A DNA stretch of 64,000 nt from Pseudomonas cannabina (GTDB taxonomy: Bacteria; Pseudomonadota; Gammaproteobacteria; Pseudomonadales; Pseudomonadaceae): positions 5,452,501-5,516,500 of the forward strand of contig NZ_FNKU01000001.1 of the NCBI RefSeq assembly GCF_900100365.1, in the 5' to 3' direction. The notes under the pieces are model-generated. The model ran no database searches, was not told the DNA's origin, and worked only from the letters and a program-made list of their open reading frames with translations. Of the stretch, positions 13,573 to 25,274 are shown piece after piece. Every line of letters starts with the position of its first letter. The stretch's first letter is position 1. The translations under genes were made by a program, and so were the position numbers.

Positions 13573-14625
13573 TCACACGCCATAATCCACATATCGCGCC
13601 ATAACGTTCGGGCGACTAAACGTATCAATCGTATAAACCCGCTGCCACATGGCATCAACCTCGGCCTTGAACGTGGCGTCATCCATATCAATCCAGTAGC
13701 GTGGGTTGCGGCCATTTTGCTGATCGTGGCTGGCGGTCACCGGGTCTAAATGCCGGTAGGGTTCGAACAACGGAATATCCGGAATCGGCCCGCTGACGTC
13801 CATGTAGTTTTGCAGGAAGTCCCAGAGTGCGCAGGGGCGTTGCTGGAAGTCGTCCGGGCCGAGTAATGCGTGAAAGTTGATGCGCTGGTCTTCACAGCGA
13901 TGCTGGAGGATCAGGCCGTAAGACGGTCCATGTCGATTGCACGTAGTAATCATATAAGCGTCGAACTCGTAGAACGGGGCGATGAACTCGTCGATGACGC
14001 CCTCCTTGCGGTGACGCTTGTAGTCAAAGATCGTGACCAGACCCGTCCTGCGATTAAGCTCCCAGAGCGGACCTTTTGGAGGGCGGAACCAGATTCGTGG
14101 GAAGTGGTTGATGACGATGTGGCCGATTAGCCAACTGAGTAGTGGGGGGAGTGAAATAAAATAGCTGCCACCGATGAACGCTTCAAGAAATTCTACTTTT
14201 GTATATGAGTTTTTTGAGGCTATATGCATCGTCATACAGATCAATGCATAGAGAGGCGTTAACGTCAGAAAAATCCATTTCCCTCCAAGATTTAAGATAA
14301 GCCAGAGTTGCGACCGCATAGGTAATTGTGCATAGCGCAGACGCTCGTGATCGTATTTCTGATGAAGGTTTGCACCTTCAAACGGAGCGGGTACATAAGA
14401 ACCATTGTTTGCTTTTTCTCGTTTTTTGCGTTTGAAATCTTCCCAGAAAAGCATCTCGGCTGGTGTGGGATCATCCAGAAGCCTATCAGGCACAGCGGCC
14501 GTAGTTTGCCCCCATGGCAATCGTATACCTTCAAAGTTATAGACGGATTTTGCTGGCTGAGCGCGGACCCCGTCGGATTTGTACGCTTGCGTGCCGTAAT
14601 AAGATTTGCTGCTGGATTTAAGCAT
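13573..14625 (-). CDS. Candidate T6SS immunity membrane protein (DUF6708-like)
   Basis: This gene follows the VasX-like toxin in the same direction and overlaps its stop by 8 bases, the usual place for the cognate immunity gene. The product is about 350 aa with two hydrophobic segments near residues 115-140 (WIFLTLTPLYALICM) and 165-190 (FISLPPLLSWLIGHIVI). A soluble C-terminal half contains many aromatic residues. It looks like the DUF6708 family seen beside T6SS effectors, recalled rather than searched. I chose ATG 14625 because GAGG lies 9 bases upstream; ATGs at 14640 and 14652 are alternatives. Protection against a pore-forming toxin would fit inner-membrane location, but this is inference. 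Confidence 0.6.
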   Translation of the reverse strand: MLKSSSKSYYGTQAYKSDGVRAQPAKSVYNFEGIRLPWGQTTAAVPDRLLDDPTPAEMLFWEDFKRKKREKANNGSYVPAPFEGANLHQKYDHERLRYAQLPMRSQLWLILNLGGKWIFLTLTPLYALICMTMHIASKNSYTKVEFLEAFIGGSYFISLPPLLSWLIGHIVINHFPRIWFRPPKGPLWELNRRTGLVTIFDYKRHRKEGVIDEFIAPFYEFDAYMITTCNRHGPSYGLILQHRCEDQRINFHALLGPDDFQQRPCALWDFLQNYMDVSGPIPDIPLFEPYRHLDPVTASHDQQNGRNPRYWIDMDDATFKAEVDAMWQRVYTIDTFSRPNVMARYVDYGV

Positions 14626-15684
14626 TGGGCGAAGCCTCATGAGTAGTCTCATCTGCCCAGAACGGTTGGTTGATCTTATTGAAATCAGGCTTTGCCCAGC
14701 TCTGGCTGTACTGAGTAGGATCCTTGATTGCCGGGGCAGGGAAGTATTTTTTTTCTCCTCTGTGGGTCAAAATAAATTGGGCTCGTACCGCCCATTTGTA
14801 ATAGTGTCGACGGCTACCCGAGGATAGGGCATGGTTAATTGGCGTCGTGAAAAAAAGCTCCAGTGCATCAGGCAGTAGGCGCTGTGCTTTAGGTGTTTCA
14901 GGTCGGTCGCCGATCTCACTTTCTGCTCGATAAGGAATACCCTGATTACTGGTCCTTTCAGTCATATGACGCAGCCTGCATTCATTTTTAATACTAAGGC
15001 TGTCGAGATTTCCTATAAATCCCGGCAGACGACTCTCTAAACGGATGACAGTGTCAGCGCTACGTATTGCATGAGGTAGTTCTGCGTGTGGATCAAATTT
15101 GGCCTGCAGTTCGTAAGCAGGATTTTTTTCGACTGAGATACTGATTGCTGCAAGCATGCTCGTTAGTCGATAGAAAGCCTCCGTTGGGTCCTGCAAATAT
15201 CGGTCGATCGGGTCGCTCTTGCCGAACGGTCCATTTGCTAGCCATAATTCCAACGGGGTTGAGCTCAATAGAGTGACTAAGCCCACGCCTACGGCAATCA
15301 GGAGCAACGCGGCCCAACCCAATACTGGAAGTCCGAGCAGCGTTGTTGCCGCTCCGAACAAAGTTCCTAGTGACCCCGATAGTCCACCCAGAGATAGCAG
15401 GAGATAACCATGCATAGCGCCATCGTCCCACTGCCATGCTTGCCATGCATCGATAACATTGACTATGGATAGAATCCAGCCAGAAATGAAGAAGCCCACG
15501 ATTCGACCAGTCACTTTTGTGGTCAGCTTTTTGGCCAAAGCCTCGCCGAAGAAAATGGCGGCTTTTTTTGATGAGATGCTGAATAGCGTTGTTCTGGCTA
15601 CTGAAAGTTTTGATTGCTGACCACCCAGTTTTACTGCCAATGCTTCTAACGCTATTACAAAATACAGGCTGGCACCTAAGATAC
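14618..15684 (-). pseudogene. VasX-like T6SS effector, C-terminal fragment (cut off by MITE-A)
   Basis: This is the 3' part of the toxin gene whose 5' part ends at 15777. From the MITE edge the frame reads GILGASLYFVIALEALAVKL and continues without stop to 14618 (355 residues). It contains three or four hydrophobic segments (IVGFFISGWILSIVNV; LLLSLGGLSGSLGTLFGAA; VLGWAALLLIAVGVGLVTLL), as expected for the membrane-active C-terminus of VasX-type toxins. The remnant could start only from a TTG at 15640, without a convincing ribosome site, so expression is doubtful. Deleting the MITE with one CTAA joins both fragments in frame to 1261 codons. Confidence 0.8.
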
Positions 15685-15688
15685 CTAA

Positions 15689-15787
15689 GGAGGCGCTGAT
15701 TTATTCGATTTTTCGTCCCTGCAACGCTCTGGAGGCCTTGATTTATCTGGGGGCAACAGCTGGGTTTTAGAATAAATCAGCGTCTCC
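15689..15787 (+). mobile_element. MITE-A copy 1, inserted in the T6SS effector gene
   Basis: This 99-bp element begins GGAGGCGCTGATTTATTC and ends GAATAAATCAGCGTCTCC. The terminal inverted repeats are 18 bp with one mismatch at position 5. It is flanked by CTAA at 15685-15688 and 15788-15791. It has no coding capacity. Near-identical copies are at 29672, 48359, 49643, 50745 and 52249. Confidence 0.92.
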
Positions 15788-18506
15788 CTAAACCTGTTCT
15801 GACTGCCCCTTTCTCCCTAACCGTCTGCTCCCATGCAGATATCTCCGAACTCACATTCCAAACCTCCAGCATCAACACCGCCAGACAAAACGGGGTTGAC
15901 GCCAGCACTCTGTAAGCCGCCTTGTTCCTCTGCGAGTCCAGCCCCTCTATCACTTCACTCAGCCCGCTTTTCGCCCGGACATGAGCCGCTTGCGCTTCCC
16001 CCACGGCGCCGGCTGTTTCCCGAGCTTTTTTCAGTGCTCGGTTCATGTCGCCGACCACCTGTGCGGTCTTGTGTCCGCGAGGGATCACCAGCACCCAATT
16101 GTCGCCCGTGGGCACGCGAGTCGAGTAGTTGGGCGGTGAGTCGATGTCGCCGAACGGGCTGCCGTCGGCGCGCAGGTATTCGCCATAGCGCGTTTTTGGC
16201 ATTGACTCCCGAGCAGGCAGGTCTTCCAGGCCGAATACGTAGTGTTGAGGCGTGACCTGATTGCGGCGCATCAGGAACGCTGCACCGAAATGCTCGGGCA
16301 TCATGCTGCGCAGTTGTTGCACGCCGCGGCCTTGGCGGTTGACGTTGATCTTGTGTGCGTTCGCACCCAGTCGCTCTTGCATCTGCGCCAGTCGGTCAGA
16401 TGCAGAGCGGGCGTTGGCGCTGGCGTTTTGCACGTTGCCGTTGGCTGGCGCGAGTGCCTGGCTGGCCTTGTCGATTGCATTCGCTGCGCCATCTGCGGCG
16501 CTCTGCAGATTTTCGAAGATCCCGACCAGCGCCGCCGTGGTCGCCTTGCCGTTGTTGATGAGGAAGAAGTTCTGCAGGCTGTCGCCTTCCAGCAGGTTGG
16601 CCAGGGTGGTGGCGTCCAGCGTGACTTGAGCGACGGGGTCGGGCGTTGGCCGGTTTTCGAAGCGGGCCAGTTCGGTGGCCCGAAAGCGCCCATCGCCCAG
16701 GTTTCTAGTGTCTTCAAGCGGCGTTACGTAGGGCGCGCAGACTGTCTGCAGATCGCACTCGGGCCACAGCATCGCGTGCAGAGAGGAGGTGTCGTCGCTG
16801 GCAAGCGCATTCAGAAATGTCTGCCCCGGACTCACGGCCTGATCCCAAAGGCCGATACCCGTGACCGCGTCCACAATGTCGCCGCTGGGAGCCAGCGGGT
16901 CGACATTGGACGGCACCAGCGCCACCGTCGCCAGTGTCCGGCTCAGCTCGTACATTGCCGCCACGTAGGCAAAGCCATCCAGACTCAGGTGATCGGCCAG
17001 CATCTGCACGGTGCCCGCCTGCTTCAGGGTGGCAACCAGTGTGTCCTGCGTTCCGATCATGTGCCGCCAGACCATGGCACGTTCAACGGTGGCGGTGCAT
17101 TGGTTGATGGCGCGCCTGCCAGGCTCATGCAACTTGGCCATCGTCGCGTGTAACGGGTTTTCCTTGCCGCGAATGCTGCGCGGTACGACCAGTTGCTGCA
17201 CCAGCAGTGCGCTGGCGTGATGCGGCTGACGAATGGCCAGTCGGGCACACAGGCCGAACAGTTGCTGATAAGTGTCGATGCGTTGCCGCAAGTGACGCAG
17301 CCGAAAACACGCATCGTCCAGTAGCACACCGCAGACTTGACGCTGTCGCGCAAGGGTCAGCACATCGTCGGCATTCGGCTGTGCTTGCCAGAGCGTATCG
17401 GTATCGACGGTCTCGTCCTGCGTTTCAGCCGGTAAGCTGGCGAGCAAGGCGTCGGCCATCGCCGTGAGTTCCAGAGCCCCGTCATCCTGAGCGGCAGTGC
17501 CTCGGGCAGCCTGAGCCAGAAAGGCTTTGGCTTGCCTGAACGACTCGACCGGAAACTGCCCCGACAGATCACACAGGTAGCGCGCCGGATGATCGAGCAG
17601 GCGCTCATAACCAGGTTGCCGCGCACGCTGCGGTGCCGCCAGGCTAACCGGAAAGGCGCTGTGTTCCAAGTTGAGACGAGTCGCGTTGACCCGAGCGATC
17701 ACCGCTTGGGCCGCGTAATCTTTTGCATCGAACCCGGAAAACGCTTTGAGCATCGCCGCGCCATCGGGCTTGCCCTTGTACAGGTCCGTGAAGCGCTCTT
17801 TTGACCAGCTCAGGTCCGGGCTCTTGCAGCGTTGTGCTCTCAGCGTCGCATCGGTTTCCAGACGTTCAAGACGCGGCGCGCTGAGCTGGATTTCCGAAAA
17901 GCAGAGTTGCAGATTCTGCACTCGTCGGTTGTTGCAGATTGCCGGCAGCCAGATATCTTCAAGCGCCGCGCCGGTGGCCTTGCGCTCACCGGGTAGAAAA
18001 CCGACTGGCTGGCGATAACGGGCTATGTCGATGTCGTGATAAGTACTGCCGGTTTCACCGACTTGAATCTCCAGCTCGCGCCACAGCGTCGCCTGATAAA
18101 ACACGTACACGTAACCCGCGCGCGCCAGCACGGGTGTGCCGAGGTCGTACGCGGTCTTTGAACAGGGCAGCGGTACAAAGGGCAGCACCGGCACGATCTG
18201 GTTGAACTGCGTATCGGACTGTCGCGGTGTCACCTGCGTGTCGTTGAATAGTGGCAGACAAATCGGCTCGCCCTTGGTGGTTGCGATCTGCAGTTCAAGA
18301 CGCGTGCCGCTAATGTGATCCCAGACCTCAAGGGTGCTGCTGCACAGCGTGTGCTCTAGCTTTTCCGGTGTTGACGAATAGACACGGTCGCCGGTTTCGC
18401 TGATCAGTTGAACCTTCTGCTGGTCCGAATGATGCTTGCCCACGATCTGGACGATCAGCTTGTCCATTTCGCAGGACGGCCCTGCGCTCAAGCTGCTGGC
18501 GGTCAT
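15777..18506 (-). pseudogene. VasX-like T6SS effector, N-terminal fragment
   Basis: The reading frame starts at 18506, where its ATG overlaps the adaptor stop (ATGA). It runs 909 aa before stopping inside MITE-A, just after AVRTGLGRR. The first 200 residues resemble the VasX N-terminal region: a segment on substrate presentation followed by GTPVLARAGYVYVFYQATLWRE-type residues. A long helical middle with Ala/Asn-rich stretches follows, and one hydrophobic segment (FCLAVLMLEVW) lies close to the break. Such toxins ride on VgrG and depolarise target membranes through C-terminal transmembrane helices, which are now separated. The truncated product probably lacks activity. The family call is by pattern, supported by the vgrG-DUF4123 context. 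Confidence 0.78.
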
Positions 18507-19060
18507 TGTGGAAATTCCTTGATCTGGCGGCGCAATGCGTCTTCCTGGCGTTGGCTCAGCGCCAGGGTCATGGGAGGCTGCGGGGGAACCCAGTGAGGCG
18601 CGTGCGGATTGTCGATGCTCATCCAGTGCTGATTGCCTTGCGCAACGTCTGCCCAGGTTCCGCCATACCAGCGAAGTCGAGACATGGGCCCCAGCCATTG
18701 GGCACTGGATTGCGCGGTGTCGGCGGTAAACAAATAGCTGGCAGTCACCGGGTGCGAATAACGCAAAACGCCTCGGCGTACCCCTTCGAACCTGACGAAT
18801 AAAATGTGCCTGAGATGCGCGAGCACGACCTCCACAGGTGAGGCGCTTTCGATGATCAGGCCGGGCCAGGCGTCGGGGTGCTCAAGCACGATGTTCAGCA
18901 GCGGATGCTGGACGGACGCATCCAGCAAGACGGGACTTTTATCCCGGTAGGCAGCGAGCTCGGTCTTGTCGAACAGCAGGGTCGGCGCTGGGTCGGGCAG
19001 CCGTCGGTAAAGCTGTTCCAGCAGTGAGTCAGTGCGTTCCAGCAACAGATAAATGTTCAT
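18503..19060 (-). CDS. DUF4123 T6SS effector chaperone/adaptor
   Basis: The product is 185 aa. It starts MNIYLLLERTD and contains the layout of DUF4123 (Tap/TEC) adaptors: an N-terminal segment naming a ligand-free alpha/beta fold, LLLDASVQHPLL, then HLRHILFVRFEG and a RY-W-rich region (RLRWYGGTW). These proteins load an effector onto its cognate VgrG and are not secreted themselves. The ATG overlaps the vgrG stop and its stop overlaps the effector ATG, so stoichiometric translation is likely. ATG 19060 is preferred to the longer frame at 19114 because of this coupling. Confidence 0.8.
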   Translation of the reverse strand: MNIYLLLERTDSLLEQLYRRLPDPAPTLLFDKTELAAYRDKSPVLLDASVQHPLLNIVLEHPDAWPGLIIESASPVEVVLAHLRHILFVRFEGVRRGVLRYSHPVTASYLFTADTAQSSAQWLGPMSRLRWYGGTWADVAQGNQHWMSIDNPHAPHWVPPQPPMTLALSQRQEDALRRQIKEFPQ

Positions 19061-21156
19061 CTCCGGGCCCCCGACTGCAACGCTTTTCGGCAGCCGCAAT
19101 CGGCCAGCGGGCAATTCGCAGGTGTTCCACCTTTCGGTTTTTGGCAGAGTTCAATGATCGGCCCCGATCCACTCAGACGCTGCATCAGCAACTGCCCCGG
19201 CGCGCTGTCATCGACCCGCTGCACCCGCCCCGGCAGTCGTGGTGTGGGCGCTGTTCCGTCAGGCAACTTGCCCCCGGAATCGAGCCTGACGACCTGCGGC
19301 CCGTCCACGGTGATACCGCTGGCGTCGATCTTGATGAAGGAATCGCCAGCCTTGAAAGTGATCTCCAGACCTGCCTCGATCACCACGTTATTGCCAGCCC
19401 TGATGTAGATTTCCTGCCCAGCCTCTGCCAGCAACCCATCTGCCACTCTGATGTGCTGCGTGCCTCCCACCGTCAGGTGATCGCTCCTTTTGACTTCGGT
19501 CAGCCGGGCACCTTTAACGGTCCGGTGCTCCTCAGCCCCGAACTCGCTGTAGCTGTTGGCTTCGACCCGGTCATGACGCTCATGGCCGACGTTGATTGTC
19601 TGGTCGTGCTTGACGATCTGGTCCCAGTCGCGCTGGGCGTGAATATAGATATGCTCCTGCCCGGCGCGGTCTTCGATACGCAGTTCGTTCGATCCTCCAC
19701 CGCCCGGACTGCTCAAGGTCTTGAAGACACTTTGCGTCTGATTCGCAGGCAATTTGCCGGGCTGCAGGTGCTCTGCATGGTACAGACAGCCGCTGACCAA
19801 TGGCCGGTCGGGGTCGCCTTCCAGAAAGGTCACCAGCACTTCCATGCCGACTCGCGGGACGACCATGCCGCCGTAACCATTACCTGCCCAACTGGACGAG
19901 ACCCGCAGCCAGCAACTGCTGCGGTCATTGCCCGCGCCTTCGCGATCCCAATGGAACTGCACCTTGATTCGGCCATGTCTGTCGCAGTGAATTTCCTGGC
20001 CTTTCAGGCCGGTGACGACGGCGGTCTGACTGCCGAAGATCTTTGGTTTTGGGTGGCGCAGAGGCGGGCGGTAGGGCGCCTTCCTGGGTGTGGCCAGAAA
20101 GGTGTTGCGGTAGCCTTGTTGAGCGTTCCCCTCGTGCTGGCCGGGCACTAGAGATTCCTCCAATACCTGCGGCTGACGGCCTTCATGGCGTACTTCGGTC
20201 AGCAGCCAGAGGTCGTTCCAGTCTGTGTTGGGATGGTGGCTGAACGGCATGATATGACCGCTGGCCAGCCTGTGCTGGTTGCTTTGACTTTCGGCCTGAC
20301 GGTAGTCGTGGCGATGGCGCTCCTGGGCCCGTTTAGCCAGGTGAATGCCGCGATCTTTATCGGTGAAGCCGCCGGGATAAGCGTAGTCTTCGAGCGGGTT
20401 GTTTTCGTCATTGTAAGTTGCGCCCTGCATGTCCACGCGCGGACGTTCAAAATGATAGTCGCGGCGCACGGTCTGGCCGGGCCGGGTTTCCAGCCTCTCC
20501 AGGAAGTGGTTGACCACGGGCTCACCTTCCACCAGCCCCGAACTTTGCTGATAGCGCACTGGCGCCAGTTCAGGAAACATCGTTTGGTCATCGCCGAAGA
20601 TTAATTTATGCGCTGAAGAGCTGTGTTCAAAGTGATAGTGCACGGCTTCTTCTTCACACAATCTCTGGATGAAGTGCAGGTCCGACTCGTTGTACTGCAC
20701 GCAGTATTCGCGTTCTGGATAAGTTGTGCGGAGATGGAATTGATAACTGTCGCCCAGTAATCGGTGATCTTTCAGCACCAGAGCAATGATCTGTGGCACT
20801 GTTTTATGCTGAAAAATACGCTGGTTGGTGCGATGCTCAAGTCGGGCCAGGTGCGGGCGCAGGATGATCGAATAATGCGTCAGACGGGTGCCGGAATCGC
20901 CTTGGGCGATACGATCGATCAGCCCGTGGACGCCTCGGTCGTTAGGTCCGAATTGCAAAAAAGCCGGTAGTCCCAGCAGGCTTTCGAGGTCCAGTGACAG
21001 GCGTTCGCTGACCAGTTCCAATTTGAAGCAGAAGGGCTGGTTGATGGCTTCATGGCCGGAGAAGGCCAGAACCTGAAAGCCATGATCGATGTTATTAGGG
21101 CGTTCAGAGCGATCAATGCTCAGGCTGAAGCGTGGCTGATGGGCAGAAGCGAACAT
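19057..21156 (-). CDS. vgrG: Type VI secretion system spike protein VgrG (TssI)
   Basis: The product is 699 aa. The N-terminal two-thirds match the gp27/gp5-like VgrG core: an early FKLELVSERLSLDLESLLG, a central YNESDLHFIQRLCEEEAVHYHFEH motif split by a few residues, and an OB-fold region (HGRIKVQFHWDREG; SSSWAGNGYGGMVVPRVGMEVLVTF). The C-terminal part is a DUF2345-like beta-helix with repeated GxExxxxx segments, then a short Cys-containing tail. It forms the puncturing tip of the T6SS tube. A GGAG sits about 8 bases before the ATG. No other T6SS structural genes are here, so this is an orphan vgrG island. Confidence 0.95.
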   Translation of the reverse strand: MFASAHQPRFSLSIDRSERPNNIDHGFQVLAFSGHEAINQPFCFKLELVSERLSLDLESLLGLPAFLQFGPNDRGVHGLIDRIAQGDSGTRLTHYSIILRPHLARLEHRTNQRIFQHKTVPQIIALVLKDHRLLGDSYQFHLRTTYPEREYCVQYNESDLHFIQRLCEEEAVHYHFEHSSSAHKLIFGDDQTMFPELAPVRYQQSSGLVEGEPVVNHFLERLETRPGQTVRRDYHFERPRVDMQGATYNDENNPLEDYAYPGGFTDKDRGIHLAKRAQERHRHDYRQAESQSNQHRLASGHIMPFSHHPNTDWNDLWLLTEVRHEGRQPQVLEESLVPGQHEGNAQQGYRNTFLATPRKAPYRPPLRHPKPKIFGSQTAVVTGLKGQEIHCDRHGRIKVQFHWDREGAGNDRSSCWLRVSSSWAGNGYGGMVVPRVGMEVLVTFLEGDPDRPLVSGCLYHAEHLQPGKLPANQTQSVFKTLSSPGGGGSNELRIEDRAGQEHIYIHAQRDWDQIVKHDQTINVGHERHDRVEANSYSEFGAEEHRTVKGARLTEVKRSDHLTVGGTQHIRVADGLLAEAGQEIYIRAGNNVVIEAGLEITFKAGDSFIKIDASGITVDGPQVVRLDSGGKLPDGTAPTPRLPGRVQRVDDSAPGQLLMQRLSGSGPIIELCQKPKGGTPANCPLADCGCRKALQSGARR

Positions 21157-21418
21157 CCAAAACTCTCCGCAGTAACGGACAATCGCGCCCGTCGAACTGA
21201 GAGAGTCATTACAAGAACAGTGCCATCTGATTTTTTTCCATTCAGATCAATGGGTTAAAAATATTCCAACGAAAAAACAGCAAGAAAACCGAAAAACCTG
21301 CGCAGGATAGTGCGCGCTTTCCACGCCAGACTGCGCAGTATCTGACGAGCAAATAATCCGCGCCCTCAAGCCTGAAAATCGCCTGTGACGCAGGTCTTAT
21401 TGAGCAATCTCTTGCGCA

Positions 21419-22366
21419 TCACCCGACGAACCGCAGCGCTGCCCCTTCACCCAACAAAAACCCCTTATTCAACTCCGTCACCTCCCGAATGTAATCCCAC
21501 AGCAACGTGATCCGCTTCAACTTGCGCAGGTCCTCCCGGCAGTACATCCAGAACTGACGAGTGATGTTCACTTCATCCTCCAGCACCGGCAACAGCCTCG
21601 GGTCTTGCGCGGCGAGGAAGCACGGCAGGATCGCCAGCGCGCGGCCTTGCAGGGCGGCGGTGTATTGGGCGATGACGCTGGTGCTGCGCAGTTGCGCCTG
21701 GGCGTTGGGCAGCAGGTTGCTCAGGTACAGCAGCTCCGAGCTGAACGCCAGGTCGTCGACGTAGCTGATGAATACGTGTTCGCTCAGGTCGGCCTTGCGC
21801 TGGATCGGCGCGTGGCTGTCCAGGTATTCCTGGGTCGCGTACAGGCGCAGGCTGTAATCGCAGAGTTTGCAACACACGTACGGGCCGTGTTCCGGGCGTT
21901 CTAGGGCGATGACGATGTCTGCCTCGCGCTTGGACAGGCTGATGAAATGCGGCAGCGGCAAGATATCCACTGAAATGCTTGGGTAGCTGCCGAGAAAGTG
22001 GCTGAGCTGCGGGGTGATGAAGAAACTGCCGAACCCCTCGGTGCAGCCCATGCGGATATGCCCGGACAAAGCCACGCTGGAGCCGGAAACCTGTTCGCAG
22101 GCCATGTGTAGCGTGCTTTCGATGGACTCGGCGTAGCCCAGCAAGTGTTGACCTTCGGCGGTCATGATGAAGCCGTTGTTGCGCGACTTTTCAAACAGCA
22201 ATGTGCCGAGCGAGGTTTCCAGCGAATTGATACGCCGCGACACGGTGGTGTAGTCGACGGCCAGGCGTTTGGCCGCGCTGCTGACTTTGCGGGTGCGTGC
22301 CACTTCGAGGAAAAACTTCAGGTCGTCCCAGTTCAACAGGCTTAGGGAAGTGATGTTTTTTTGCAT
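21419..22366 (-). CDS. LysR-family transcriptional regulator, probably of mmsAB
   Basis: The product is 315 aa. The N-terminal helix-turn-helix (LNWDDLKFFLEVARTRKVSSAAKRL) is in residues about 10-70, followed by a LysR substrate-binding domain. ATG 22366 gives the normal LysR length; the open frame extends far upstream but lacks homology there. It is divergent from mmsA with a 159-bp shared promoter region, the usual layout for a LysR regulator and its target. Control of valine or beta-alanine catabolism is therefore inferred. P. aeruginosa uses an AraC-type MmsR instead, so the regulator type here differs. Confidence 0.85.
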   Translation of the reverse strand: MQKNITSLSLLNWDDLKFFLEVARTRKVSSAAKRLAVDYTTVSRRINSLETSLGTLLFEKSRNNGFIMTAEGQHLLGYAESIESTLHMACEQVSGSSVALSGHIRMGCTEGFGSFFITPQLSHFLGSYPSISVDILPLPHFISLSKREADIVIALERPEHGPYVCCKLCDYSLRLYATQEYLDSHAPIQRKADLSEHVFISYVDDLAFSSELLYLSNLLPNAQAQLRSTSVIAQYTAALQGRALAILPCFLAAQDPRLLPVLEDEVNITRQFWMYCREDLRKLKRITLLWDYIREVTELNKGFLLGEGAALRFVG

Positions 22367-22525
22367 GTTAACCCTGCTTTTATCTGCGTTCTTATTAGAA
22401 GTTTGCACATCTATACTCCAAAGCACGCCCCCTGACCAACTCAAAAACAACACTGTCGGGAGACCACGAACATCCATCGGCAACTGCCCCGGATCGCGTG
22501 GTTTGCTGAAGGGAGAACCGCTGAA

Positions 22526-24052
<1,527 letters not shown>

Positions 24053-24083
24053 TCGTTCTACACACGTCCAACTGACTCTCGTG

Positions 24084-24215
24084 CCACCGCGTTGGCATGC
24101 ATTTCTGGACGCTCTGCGTCTGATCTTGAGCGCGCGGCGCGGTGCAGATGTGTGACGCGGAGCGTCATGAAAGGCGTTCCCACGCTGGAGCGTGCGGAAC
24201 GAGAGGTGTCTGGGC
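24084..24215 (+). repeat. REP/extragenic palindromic repeat region between mmsA and mmsB
   Basis: The segment contains the palindromic blocks GGACGCTCTGCGTCTGATCT and TGTGACGCGGAGCGTCATGA, then GTTCCCACGCTGGAGCGTGCGGAACG, which is an almost perfect hairpin. The first block closely resembles part of the 136-bp repeats at 58345-58993. It may affect mmsA mRNA stability or separate the two genes. No promoter is obvious. Confidence 0.6.
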
Positions 24216-24279
24216 ACCACTTGGCGTGAATCAGTTGGGCTTGCTTATAACGGCGAGGACCATACCAAGGAGAACAACA

Positions 24280-25170
24280 ATGAACATCGCATTTATCGGT
24301 CTGGGCAACATGGGCGCGCCCATGGCTCGTAACCTCATCAAAGCCGGGCACAACCTGCATGTGTTCGATTTGAACAAGGCGGTCTTGGGCGAATTTGCCG
24401 AGCTGGGCGCAACGGTCAGTGATTCACCCAAGCAAGCAGCAGAGGGCAGCGAGCGGGTCATCACCATGTTGCCCGCCGCCGCACATGTGCGCAGCGTGTA
24501 CCTGAACGACGACGGGGTGCTGAAGGGGATTGCGCCCGGTGTTCCGGCCGTTGATTGCAGCACCATCGACCCGCAAACGGTCCGCGACATCGCCGCCATC
24601 GCTGCGCAGCAAGGTGTCGTACTGGGCGACGCGCCGGTATCGGGGGGCACCGCAGGGGCGCAGGCTGGCACGTTAACGTTCATGGTCGGCGGTTCGGTGC
24701 AGCACTTTGCCGTGCTCAAACCGCTGCTTGAAATAATGGGCCGCAACATCGTGCATTGCGGCGAAGTGGGCACCGGGCAGATCGCCAAGATTTGCAACAA
24801 CATGCTGTTGGCGATTTCCATGATCGGCGTTTCCGAATCAATGGCCTTGGGCAACGCGCTGGGCATCGACACCGAGGTGTTGGCCAGCATCATCAATACC
24901 TCGACCGGCCGTTGCTGGAGTTCAGAGGCGTACAACCCTTGGCCGGGCATCGTCGAGACTGCGCCGGCATCGCGCGGCTACAGCGGCGGCTTTGGCGCGG
25001 AGCTGATGCTCAAGGATCTGGGGCTGGCAACCGAAGCAGCAAGGGCAGCGCATCAGCCGGTGATTCTCGGTGCTGTGGCCCAGCAGCTTTATCAGGCGAT
25101 GAGCCTGCGCGGTGATGGCAGCAAGGACTTCTCGGCGATCATCGAGGGGTATCGTAAAAAAGCGCTTTGA
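24280..25170 (+). CDS. mmsB: 3-hydroxyisobutyrate dehydrogenase
   Basis: The enzyme oxidises 3-hydroxyisobutyrate to methylmalonate semialdehyde, the substrate of MmsA. The product is 296 aa. The Rossmann NAD-binding motif GLGNMGAPMARNLIKAG is at residues 7-23. DAPVSGGTAGAQAGTLTFMVGG is the substrate loop, split over about 22 residues, and GQIAKICNNM carries the catalytic Lys. I chose ATG 24280, preceded by AAGGAGAACAACA, over a longer frame from 24142. It is co-oriented with mmsA but separated by a repeat region, so it may have its own promoter. Confidence 0.95.
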   Translation: MNIAFIGLGNMGAPMARNLIKAGHNLHVFDLNKAVLGEFAELGATVSDSPKQAAEGSERVITMLPAAAHVRSVYLNDDGVLKGIAPGVPAVDCSTIDPQTVRDIAAIAAQQGVVLGDAPVSGGTAGAQAGTLTFMVGGSVQHFAVLKPLLEIMGRNIVHCGEVGTGQIAKICNNMLLAISMIGVSESMALGNALGIDTEVLASIINTSTGRCWSSEAYNPWPGIVETAPASRGYSGGFGAELMLKDLGLATEAARAAHQPVILGAVAQQLYQAMSLRGDGSKDFSAIIEGYRKKAL

Positions 25171-25241
25171 CAGAAAAGAGGCCGGGGCGGTCGTGCGGCC
25201 GCGAAATGTTGTCACATCTTGTCCAACCTTCCTGAATGCAG

Positions 25242-25274
25242 ATGCATACGATTCTCTTTTACTTGTGAATCGTA
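25242..25274 (+). promoter_or_regulatory. Possible Fur box and inverted repeat upstream of the TonB receptor
   Basis: ATGCATACGATTCTCTTTT (25242-25260) matches 13 of 19 bases of a Fur-box form AATGATTCTCATTT-type core. An exact 8-bp inverted repeat, TACGATTC (25247-25254) and GAATCGTA (25267-25274), overlaps it and touches the AAGGA ribosome site. This could be an operator or an RNA hairpin that hides the ribosome site. Iron control would fit a siderophore receptor. It is a visual match only. Confidence 0.4.

Noticed and set aside
19024..20151. 375-codon open frame antisense to vgrG
   Set aside because: It mirrors the codon pattern of vgrG on the other strand and has no start signal; it is a GC-rich shadow.
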